Assembly (NCBI RefSeq): GCF_002975435.1
Contig: NZ_PCPT01000011.1
Span: forward strand, 1-64,000
Direction of reading: 5' to 3'
From: Arthrobacter sp. MYb227
GTDB taxonomy: Bacteria; Actinomycetota; Actinomycetes; Actinomycetales; Micrococcaceae
DNA length: 64,000 nt
The notes beneath the pieces were generated by a model, which saw only the letters and a list, made by a program, of their open reading frames with translations, ran no database searches and was not told the origin of the DNA. Each line of letters starts with the position of its first letter. Position 1 is the stretch's first letter. Position numbers and translations under genes: made by a program. Below, piece by piece: positions 36,988 through 43,463 of this stretch.

Positions 36988-37569
36988 TTAGTTTGATAGG
37001 GCTTCCATGCGACGGTATAGGGTGGCGCGGCCAATGCCCATTTCTCGGGCGACTTGTGCGACGGGCTTACCTGCGTCGATAAGTGTCATCGCGTTACGGA
37101 TCGTTTCATCGCTGATGCTTTCGCGTCTACCCCCAAGGTCACCGCCTTTGGCTTTGCGCTTTGCCACGCTGTCTTGAATGCGCTCTGTCTTGATTGCAAG
37201 TTCCATCTCTGCCAGTGATGCCATAACCGTAAACATCATCTTGCCCATAGGGGTGGATGTGTCAACGTCGCCGCCGCCAAGGTTGAGCACTCGCAGGTTT
37301 ACACCGTTGGCCTTGAGTTGTTCTGATAGTGCAAGCATGTGCTGAGTTGACCGCCCGAGACGGTCTAGCGTGGCGACTACTAGCGTGTCTCCCGTGTGGA
37401 GCGCTTCTAGCATGCGGTCTAGTTGTGGGCGTTTGTCGCGTGATCCGCTTACGCCGTGGTCAACGTAGAGGTCATCTTTGCGTACCCCGGCATTGAGTAA
37501 ATCAATTTCCTGGCGGTCGGTGTCTTGACCTTTGGTACTGACTCGGGCGTATCCGATTAGCTTTGTCAT
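36988..37569 (-). CDS. Small serine recombinase (resolvase/invertase family)
   Basis: A 193-residue resolvase. The catalytic domain is residues 1-135 (YARVSTKGQDTDRQ with Ser11; DRLGRSTQHMLAL; GKMMFTVMASLAEME). A C-terminal helix-turn-helix (VAQVAREMGIGRATLYRRM) ends the chain. It is distinct from the large integrase in the same element. In plasmids such enzymes resolve multimers, which suggests that this element has a circular, possibly replicating, stage. The frame continues upstream, but ATG 37569 gives the canonical N-terminus MTKLIGYARVS. Confidence 0.92.
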   Translation of the reverse strand: MTKLIGYARVSTKGQDTDRQEIDLLNAGVRKDDLYVDHGVSGSRDKRPQLDRMLEALHTGDTLVVATLDRLGRSTQHMLALSEQLKANGVNLRVLNLGGGDVDTSTPMGKMMFTVMASLAEMELAIKTERIQDSVAKRKAKGGDLGGRRESISDETIRNAMTLIDAGKPVAQVAREMGIGRATLYRRMEALSN

Positions 37570-37573
37570 GTTC

Positions 37574-37777
37574 TTAGAGTCCGTTCTCGGTTGCCCATTG
37601 GATAAATTCAGGATGGTTGGCTTGTAAGCCCATTGGCCAGCGGTTAGCGGCATGGCAACCGGTGGCTGTATCGACGCGAGTTGATGGGAAATTACATTCA
37701 TCTGCTGATGTGTCGCATTCAATGCACTGCCATTCTTTGTAACCGTGGTCTAGGTAGTGGCGGTGTTCGGTGTTCAT
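37574..37777 (-). CDS. Small Cys-containing hypothetical protein
   Basis: A 67-residue protein starting MNTEHRHYLDHGYKEWQC, with CIEC and further Cys/His residues (CNFPSTR; GCHAAN) that could bind one zinc. A GAGGGGAAG site precedes ATG 37777. It ends four bases before the resolvase start, so the two are co-transcribed from the repeat-rich region at 37798-37967. The family is unknown. Confidence 0.6.
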   Translation of the reverse strand: MNTEHRHYLDHGYKEWQCIECDTSADECNFPSTRVDTATGCHAANRWPMGLQANHPEFIQWATENGL

Positions 37778-37797
37778 TGTTTGCTTCCCCTCTAAAA

Positions 37798-37967
37798 GTG
37801 TCTCACAACTCAGGTTGATAACTAAAATGTAACAGGTAGTTGTGAGACAAGCAAGCGAGACACATGGTTCATTGATTTCACGGGGGTTGCAATGTGTCTC
37901 ACTGAACTGTCTTACATCCTTTCGGTTGCGAGACACCGATACCATTTACATAAATGACCGAGACACG
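37798..37967. promoter_or_regulatory. Divergent promoter region with six GAGACA/TGTCTC motifs
   Basis: The hexamer GAGACA occurs at 37844, 37857, 37930 and 37960, and its complement TGTCTC at 37799 and 37895, all within 170 bases between the divergent small Cys protein and the coiled-coil protein. The first two form a perfect 12-bp inverted repeat (TGTCTCACAACT at 37799-37810, AGTTGTGAGACA at 37838-37849) with 27 bases between. The cluster looks like a multi-site operator for an element-encoded regulator. Confidence 0.65.
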
Positions 37968-37983
37968 AGGGGGAAGTCCACAA

Positions 37984-38442
37984 ATGGGAATTGAAAATCT
38001 AATAAGCAGTGATCACCTTGCCCGCATTTCAGGTGAGGCGCAGCGCAATGCAGAAGCAGCGATGCGTCACACTGAAGAAATGGCGAAGGCCGCACAACTA
38101 GCGCAACGCGTTAGGCAACGACAAGCGGCAGAAGATGAAGCGGTAGAGCGCGCGCAAGCTGAGCGAGTCGCACAAACGAAACTGCTTAGCGCGCTGAGCG
38201 CACTGAGTGAAGAGCAAGCACAGACGATGGCCGCCATGAACAAGGCGAGCCGAGAGCAAGTGCAGACGCTCGCGGCCATGCGCAAGCTCAGTGAAGACTT
38301 GGAAGGTGAGCGGCGACGCTCTAAGTACCTTGAAGAGAAGCAAGCAAAGTTCAACAAGGGCATGACGATACTTGCATCTGTACTGGCAGGTGGCGCTGTG
38401 ATCGTACCGTTCATCGTGCTGTACCTAGACAAGGTGCTGTGA
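37984..38442 (+). CDS. Coiled-coil protein with C-terminal membrane anchor
   Basis: About 152 residues. A long Ala/Glu/Arg/Gln-rich coiled coil spans about residues 10-125 (QRVRQRQAAEDEAVERAQAE). A single hydrophobic helix follows at the C-terminus (MTILASVLAGGAVIVPFIVLYL) with only three residues after it, so it is a tail-anchored type. AGGGGGAAG ahead of ATG 37984 decides the start over one ten codons upstream. It faces the GAGACA cluster. The role is unknown; membrane tethering of element DNA or interference with a membrane process are possibilities only. Confidence 0.65.
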   Translation: MGIENLISSDHLARISGEAQRNAEAAMRHTEEMAKAAQLAQRVRQRQAAEDEAVERAQAERVAQTKLLSALSALSEEQAQTMAAMNKASREQVQTLAAMRKLSEDLEGERRRSKYLEEKQAKFNKGMTILASVLAGGAVIVPFIVLYLDKVL

Positions 38443-38688
38443 TCCAACGGTGAGCGCCCGAACACTAGGCAGGCACTCGGCTTTGGTACTAGTGGGCGCG
38501 GCTCTAAGCGCCCGCGTAAGCGACGCAACCACTGATCCGGCACTGACTGCCGCACATGCTCTTAGAATCGCTTACGCACACTGCCTAGGGCGTGCCAGGG
38601 TGTAGGGGGTGGGGGCACTCCCCCAAACGACTTGCCAGCCCACCGCCCGTGGGTAGCATCCGTCATTCTGTACGAGTTTTAGAGGTCT
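38443..38688. other. Non-coding stretch with inverted repeat and GC hairpin
   Basis: GCGTAAGCG (38514-38522) is complementary to CGCTTACGC (38569-38577). A G/C hairpin TGGGGG-CACT-CCCCCA lies at 38610-38625 within an unusually G-rich run (GTAGGGGGTGGGGG). It contains no gene. Such structured, strand-biased DNA next to a DNA-binding HNH protein gene could be a replication or transfer origin; this is speculative. Confidence 0.35.
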
Positions 38689-39645
38689 TCAAACCGCTGT
38701 TTGATGGATTGCACGGTGCTGCTCGGGCGTTACCGGCATGAGGTGGTAGACGCTGGCGCATGCACGGTTGCCGCACGCATGATGCAGGGCATGGCCGGGG
38801 GCAAGGTATCCAACCAGAGCCAACCATGCCATGCGGTGAACCGTGAGATAGGGCTTGCTTGGGTAGGGGCGAGCATATCCGTCTTCACTAGGCTCTTTTG
38901 CCCAGACCATGCACCCAGGATTGTTAGGGTCGGGGATGATGAATGGCTCTACGTCTTGGGCGTAAGCCGTTGCAACGTCATGATGCCCACCGAACCATCG
39001 AACATAGTTCTGCTGCTGTTCTTTGTATTCTATTTCCTGCTGGGCACGCATCTTTGGCATGGCTCCGGGCAACTGGTTGAGGTACTGAAGATTGATTGTC
39101 TCGGCTTCAGACGTGAGCGGGTGCAGTGTCCAGAGGATACGCTGTGCGTGACGTTCATCGGGGCTAGGGGTAGCAAGCGGACTAGGCAACTCGTTGAGCT
39201 GTCCTAACACTTTGCGCATGGTCTTAGCTGTGCGAACAATACCCAATCCCAATAGCTCGGGAACGGTCGATGGTTTCCCCTTGACTGCCGCACGGTGAAG
39301 CACTCCGGCTGTGCGTAAAGCTGGTGACCTAAACATGTCTGGCAACCCTTCAGAACCTAGTAAAAGAGGGCACTTATTTAGCAAGGTTTTACCCCGGTTT
39401 TTTACAGAAGATTCTTCAATGATTTTGTATCGTCCGATAGACCGTGTTGAGGTCTTGGGTAAGGCTTCAATCTGTCCATTGGCAACCAATCGTTTGAGGG
39501 ATGTTGCGACGGTAGGAGCAGACCTGCCAACGTGTGCCGCGATAGTCCTAGTTGATTCTGTAACGATTCCCTGAGCGTTGGTGAACTGGTGCAGGGCTGA
39601 GAGAACTAGTTGATCCGTGGGGTTCAACTTATCCGTGGCATTCAT
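38689..39645 (-). CDS. Winged-helix / HNH nuclease fusion protein
   Basis: A 318-residue protein. Residues about 8-75 form a MarR/Rep-like winged helix (TDQLVLSALHQFTNAQG; TRTIAAHVGRSAPTVATSLKRLV). The middle, about 100-230, is unrecognised. Residues about 260-312 form an HNH_3-type zinc nuclease motif (HRMAWLALVGYLAPGHALHHACGNRACASVYHLMPVT). The combination suggests sequence-specific DNA binding plus cleavage, such as an origin-nicking initiator, a homing-type nuclease or a regulator. It is upstream of a second HNH gene on the same strand. Confidence 0.75.
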   Translation of the reverse strand: MNATDKLNPTDQLVLSALHQFTNAQGIVTESTRTIAAHVGRSAPTVATSLKRLVANGQIEALPKTSTRSIGRYKIIEESSVKNRGKTLLNKCPLLLGSEGLPDMFRSPALRTAGVLHRAAVKGKPSTVPELLGLGIVRTAKTMRKVLGQLNELPSPLATPSPDERHAQRILWTLHPLTSEAETINLQYLNQLPGAMPKMRAQQEIEYKEQQQNYVRWFGGHHDVATAYAQDVEPFIIPDPNNPGCMVWAKEPSEDGYARPYPSKPYLTVHRMAWLALVGYLAPGHALHHACGNRACASVYHLMPVTPEQHRAIHQTAV

Positions 39646-39657
39646 TCTCAGTCGTCG

Positions 39658-40242
39658 TTAGTCTTCAATCTTCACTTGATCAACTTCACTCCCCCATAGG
39701 TTCACTGGTAATCCGTTGACGATTCCAAAGTTCAGTTCACGGATACTTAGCGGCTTGGGGTTTCCGGCGTTCCATTCCCATTCATCTTTACCGTGTGCAG
39801 CTAACAAGGCTTTGCGTTGTTGGCTTACGGTGTGGTGTTTAGTTGGGGTGAGTGCTTGCAAGTGGCTTGGGCGTACGCAACAAGGGTTTGAGCAGATGTG
39901 ATCTATTTCTGTTCCGTTGTTCAATGGCTGTTCTCCCAGGTTTACCCATGCCCAGCGGTGCCCTCGTTGCTTTTTGCCGCTGTCATGGAACCATGCGTAG
40001 CCGTCTTTGTCTTGGTGGCCTTGCCATTCCCAGCACTGTTCATTGACTCCACCGGGTGCAAGGCGGCTAGCGAACCGTTGGATTGCTGGCAGGTGTGCGA
40101 TTGCTCGTTGTGGGTTGGGGTGCAGTGAGGTGATGTGTCCGTGTCGTCGTGTCTGGGTGTCGTGTAGTCCGCATAGTTCGTTGGCATGGCTTTTACGGGT
40201 GCAGTTCTGGTTTTTGAAAGTGGCTTTGCAAGGTTTCTTCAT
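39658..40242 (-). CDS. HNH endonuclease
   Basis: A 194-residue protein. An N-terminal zinc-like part has CKATFKNQNCTRKSHANELCGLH. The HNH_3-type core (about 75-140) reads CWEWQGHQDKDGYAWF then EIDHICSNPCCVRPSHLQAL. The start at ATG 40242 follows AGGAAA. It lies directly upstream of the winged-helix/HNH gene, with 13 bases between, so the two are probably co-transcribed. Phages carry similar free-standing HNH enzymes; a packaging role is unlikely here as no terminase is present. Confidence 0.82.
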   Translation of the reverse strand: MKKPCKATFKNQNCTRKSHANELCGLHDTQTRRHGHITSLHPNPQRAIAHLPAIQRFASRLAPGGVNEQCWEWQGHQDKDGYAWFHDSGKKQRGHRWAWVNLGEQPLNNGTEIDHICSNPCCVRPSHLQALTPTKHHTVSQQRKALLAAHGKDEWEWNAGNPKPLSIRELNFGIVNGLPVNLWGSEVDQVKIED

Positions 40243-40273
40243 GATGTTTCCTAGGTTTGTGGGTGGTAGGTGG

Positions 40274-40308
40274 AAGGCCATGCAACCGAACGGTGATTGC
40301 ATGGCCTT
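40274..40308. terminator. Hairpin between element genes
   Basis: A perfect 12-bp stem (AAGGCCATGCAA at 40274-40285 with TTGCATGGCCTT at 40297-40308) and an 11-base loop lie between the coiled-coil gene stop (40347) and the HNH gene start (40242). It may attenuate or stop the minus-strand transcript; it lacks a U tract on that strand. Confidence 0.5.
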
Positions 40309-40346
40309 CTGTTTGTTGCTCTTTCCCTAGTGGGCTAGGGCATTCT

Positions 40347-41114
40347 TTAGCGGGCACCCATCGGGAAGCTTGCTGACGGGGCTTTGCGCTCCTTGTATTC
40401 GGGGTACACATTGGATGCTTCAATGCGCGCCAGTTCGTCGGCCATGCGTTTGCGTTCTGCGTTTGCTGCTGCTTCGCGGGCTTCAATTTCTGGTGCGCGG
40501 TAACGATCCCCAGACTTCTTTACTGCATCATCCGAGTCTTGGCTTGGGTATGTGGGCTTGATTAGTTCCCCGTCGATGAGGACTGAGGTAACGCGGGCAG
40601 ATGCGTATGCAGATTCACGGCAGGTTTCAAATCCTGAGTTTGTACCTAGCACCTTGTTTGATTCAGTAACGAGTGATCCAAGGATCTGAATGGCTTCCTC
40701 GTGTGCTTTGAGCTTGTCGAGCACCGGGAAGTGTAGAGCGTCTACCTGTTCGGCAAGTCCTGCCCATAGCGCCGTGATCTGCTCGGGCGATAGCAAGCCT
40801 TCTACGTCGCGGTGTACTGCGCGGTTACGCTGATCAACGGCAAACGCATGCTCGTGCACATGCTGGGCACCGGCAAGACCACGCTTCAGGGTGGCTAGGA
40901 ACGGGATAAGCCCGTCTGCTTGTGCTTGTGCATCGACGATGAGGCTCATGGCTTGACGGTCACCGGTGGCGATGAGAGCGGTCAACCGGGTTACTTCACC
41001 GTTGGCCTTCTGCTGGTCAGCTTCGACTGTTGCAATCTTGTCTTGAAGTTCGGTCAGAGTGTTGGTTGCTGCCTGAAGTCGGGAGTTGGATTCTTCTAGT
41101 GAGAGAACGGTCAT
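40347..41114 (-). CDS. Coiled-coil hypothetical protein of the element
   Basis: A 255-residue soluble protein. It starts with a coiled coil (SNSRLQAATNTLTELQDKIATVEADQQKANGEV is helical and heptad-like), a mixed middle, and an Ala/Glu/Arg helix near 215-245 (IEAREAAANAERKRMADELARIEA). AAGGAAAAC precedes the ATG. No family was recognised. It resembles accessory proteins of small phages and plasmids in composition only. Confidence 0.6.
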   Translation of the reverse strand: MTVLSLEESNSRLQAATNTLTELQDKIATVEADQQKANGEVTRLTALIATGDRQAMSLIVDAQAQADGLIPFLATLKRGLAGAQHVHEHAFAVDQRNRAVHRDVEGLLSPEQITALWAGLAEQVDALHFPVLDKLKAHEEAIQILGSLVTESNKVLGTNSGFETCRESAYASARVTSVLIDGELIKPTYPSQDSDDAVKKSGDRYRAPEIEAREAAANAERKRMADELARIEASNVYPEYKERKAPSASFPMGAR

Positions 41115-41177
41115 TGTGTTTTCCTTTTTGTTGGATGGTTAGTTGTTGATGCTTGCGGACTTGTGAGAGGGCTAGCT

Positions 41178-41372
41178 CTATGTGTCTTCGGCGGCTAGCC
41201 ATGCCCATGTGTTCCGATTGATGATCTGGGAAATGGTTTCAAGGCTCACGCTGTATTCATTGGCCAAGGTCTGCATGGTGACTTTGCCCGGTTCGTATTT
41301 CTTTCGGATTGAAAGCACCTGATGTTCTTTTAGTTTGGATAGGTGGTGTAGTTCGCCAAGCGCTCGGGGCAT
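41178..41372 (-). CDS. Small helix-turn-helix protein
   Basis: A 64-residue protein with one HTH (VTMQTLANEYSVSLETISQIINRNTW), of the kind found as the DNA-binding tail of phage HNH enzymes and in small resolvases. It is the first gene of the leftward element operon. It is a candidate regulator for one of the element's repeat clusters. The long A/T-rich leader upstream contains TCATATG and TCATATT near-repeats. Confidence 0.65.
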   Translation of the reverse strand: MPRALGELHHLSKLKEHQVLSIRKKYEPGKVTMQTLANEYSVSLETISQIINRNTWAWLAAEDT

Positions 41373-41424
41373 TGATGATGCTCCATTTCATATGGATTCA
41401 TATTGAATGATTGGTTAAATAAAA

Positions 41425-41464
41425 AACGCCATACGCACACCGGTAAGGGTGTATGTATGGCGTT
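41425..41464 (-). terminator. Terminator at the right end of the element, minus strand
   Basis: A 17-bp imperfect stem (AACGCCATACGCACACC at 41425-41441 with GGTGTATGTATGGCGTT at 41448-41464; one mismatch, one G-U) is followed on the minus strand by TTTTTTATTT (complement of 41417-41426). It would stop transcripts entering the element from the cpaF promoter, or act as a leader attenuator for the HTH gene. Confidence 0.65.
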
Positions 41465-41719
41465 GACATGGCTCTAGTTCGATGACTAGCTATTCTTGCC
41501 CGTGGTGTCCGCGTGCCAGGTATGAAGTTTGTTGGTAATTCTTTGATCGTTTCCGACCTACAAATAAGTATATGGGGATTTGACGCGAAACCGGGGCAGA
41601 AGTTTTACAGAAGCCTAGACCTAGTAAAAGAATCTGTTTCATGTTCGGCGAGCGCAAGGATTCCTAGACCAAAAAAACCGAGACTCCCCTAAGGCATAAA
41701 CGCTGTAACAGCTTTGACT

Positions 41720-41805
41720 AGAACCCGTTAGGGTTCCCTTTTACATCGTCAACACGTTAACGGCTTCAGGGGGTAGGAGCTTCTAAGTGAACCCTAACGG
41801 GTTCT
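41720..41805. repeat. Pair of 17-bp inverted repeats, each itself palindromic
   Basis: AGAACCCGTTAGGGTTC (41720-41736) and its exact reverse complement GAACCCTAACGGGTTCT (41789-41805) are 52 bases apart. Each contains the palindrome GAACCC-GTTA-GGGTTC. They lie in a 780-bp gene-free stretch (41373-42156) next to attR, which otherwise holds only short palindromes such as GCTGT-A-ACAGC at 41702-41712. This is likely a binding site for a dimeric or tetrameric DNA-binding protein. Confidence 0.65.
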
Positions 41806-42055
41806 GCTTGGGTCGTAAGGAACGTTTGAGTCTTAAGAGCTTCAACCCCCTTACCCCCTTCGACTCTTATATTGTGTCGCTACTCAGTAAATACATGTCG
41901 CCATGTCCGAACGTCAGTGTTTGACGTATCAGATGATGGGTGCCGGCCATGTGTCGAGCGTGGATTGCATGCAGCTGCCACCTGACAGATATCCTCGTAA
42001 CAGTCTTCAGGGCAATGCTGAGCGCGCTGATAGGCGTTAGTGGCACAAGTGGGCG

Positions 42056-43174
42056 CTAGTGGTAAGTCAGGCTCTTAGAATGCGTTCTACGGCTTCTAGA
42101 TTTGTGTGTCGATGATCCACGATTCTTGTCTTGGAATGCAGGGGGTCTTTGTACGTTGGGCACAACAAATTGGCTCGAAATATTTTCGCCAGCCAGCAGC
42201 GGTAGTGTGCAAAGTTTGTTTATCGCATCGTGGGCGGAGTTCGCGTGTAGCGTGCAGAGACCGGGAAGTCCTGAATTGAGCGCCAAAAGCATATCCAGAG
42301 ATTCGGCTTGGCGTACCTCTCCGACAAGAATCCGATCTGGTCGCATTCTCAATGCTTCCTTGACCAGTTGACGCATGTCGATCTCGCCATGACCTTCAAG
42401 GTTTCGTTGCCGGGTTTGCAGACCCACCACATCACGCAGATTGATCTTCAGTTCGAAGATTTCTTCAATGGTGATAACGCGTTCTCGGCTACCAATTGAG
42501 GATGCCAAACAATTGAGCATCGTAGTTTTGCCTGCCTGGGTGCCGCCGGAGACAAGAACATTGAGCCCCGCTCCTACCGCGATGTCGAGATAGTGTGCGC
42601 ATTGCGGGGTAATGGAACCCAACTCAACTAGGTGTTCGAGTTTGCTGGCTCGGGCAATAAATTTTCGAATATTAATCGCCCAGTGTTTCTGCGTGATATC
42701 GGGGATGACCACGTGCAGGCGCGATCCGTCATTGAGCTGGCAATCAACAAAGGGTTGGGAAAGGTCAAGCCTGCGCCCCGAGGACTTAAGCATTCGTTCG
42801 ACGAGCGCATGGATTTCGGGTTCCGGGATACGTAGATTTGTAAGTTCCGAGGTGCCGCCGCGTGCCACAAATATTTGGTTGGGCCCGTTGATCCAGATCT
42901 CTTCGATTTCCGGATCGTCAAGGAGCGGCTGTAATGTGCCTAAGCCGATGACGGCATCCAAGATACGACGGCGCGCAGCGTTTACCTCGCCCAAGGCGGG
43001 AAGCACCCCGAGTAAGGAGCGTTCGTCGTAATCACGAATCAGATCATCAGCGAGTCGACGAATTTCACCTAGTTGGGTTGCTGGGTCAAGTCCATGGCGG
43101 CGAATAAGCTCGCGCAATTCATCGATAACTATCTCAATTGCTTCCATGTCTTCGCCCCGCTTCACACACGTCAC
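42056..43174 (-). pseudogene. cpaF: CpaF/TadA secretion ATPase, 5' part, truncated by the element
   Basis: Hexameric ATPase that powers Tad pilus assembly. The N-terminal domain covers about residues 1-170; Walker A is SGGTQAGKTTMLNC, the Asp/His box EIFELKINLRDVVGLQTR, and Walker B RMRPDRILVGEVR. True cpaF sequence stops at FVVP (42157). The frame then continues for 33 foreign residues of element DNA to a stop at 42056. Starts at GTG 43174 or ATG 43147 are both possible. Rejoined to 34509-34748 the gene would encode 408 residues from the ATG, a normal CpaF length. Confidence 0.93.
42133..42180. other. attR, right attachment junction
   Basis: The element arm has ATGCAG (42136-42141), TCTTT (42146-42150) and ACGTTGGG (42153-42160), followed directly by cpaF sequence CACAACAAATTGG. 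The arm mirrors the attL arm, as expected for the two half-sites of a serine-integrase attP. The shared core is at least TGGG; the 2-bp crossover is probably GG or TG. Confidence 0.78.
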
Positions 43175-43364
43175 GTTCTAATTCCGCGATGAGCGGTATC
43201 CGGCGTAGGTAACTCGATGTTGCTAGATTTCCCGCTTCGGCTGGGTCTGGCAGAGGACGTCGGTGCCGCGCAATTACGGCCGAGACTACCCGTGGCTGGT
43301 GGGCCGAACAAGACTTATTTGAAACTGTTGATAACTCGTCGTTATTGGGTTGAGGTTTATCCAC
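43134..43364 (-). CDS. Doubtful small ORF ahead of cpaF
   Basis: A 76-residue frame from GTG 43364 that ends inside the cpaF start region. It has no recognised motif and only a weak AGGCG ahead of the start. In related Tad loci a CpaE/Ssd-like gene often precedes cpaF; this may be a remnant, or not a gene at all. A single perfect DnaA-box-like TTATCCACA covers its start (43357-43365). Confidence 0.25.
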   Translation of the reverse strand: MDKPQPNNDELSTVSNKSCSAHQPRVVSAVIARHRRPLPDPAEAGNLATSSYLRRIPLIAELERDVCEAGRRHGSN

Positions 43365-43463
43365 AGCTGCGCCTAGGTGCGGTCGGAAGCAATCCGGCGC
43401 TCTTATGGTGGAGGCAGGCCAATGGTTGCCAGCAGGATAGTCAGCTTCTGGAGGTGTATGCGG

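Larger units (their letters stand above)
34745..42160. mobile_element. 7.4-kb integrative element inserted in cpaF
   Basis: Bounded by TGGG copies at 34745-34748 and 42157-42160, exactly 7,412 bp apart. Base composition and codon use look lower in GC than the flanks. It encodes a large serine integrase next to the left end, a small resolvase, a winged-helix/HNH fusion, an HNH nuclease, two coiled-coil proteins, a tiny HTH protein and three repeat clusters. No capsid, terminase, relaxase or type IV secretion genes are visible, so it is neither a complete phage nor a self-transmissible ICE. A satellite or plasmid-like integrative element is the best description. Confidence 0.88.

Noticed and set aside
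37798-37967. Repeats in the element considered as a CRISPR array
   Set aside because: The repeated unit is only 6-12 bases, occurs in both orientations and with irregular spacing, and no cas genes are present.
34745-42160. Element considered as a complete prophage
   Set aside because: No terminase, portal, capsid, tail, lysis or typical lysogeny repressor genes are visible, and 7.4 kb is too small.
43357-43365. Perfect DnaA box TTATCCACA upstream of the EssC-like gene
   Set aside because: Only one copy is present, with no cluster, AT-rich unwinding region or dnaA/dnaN genes. A single match is expected by chance in a genome.
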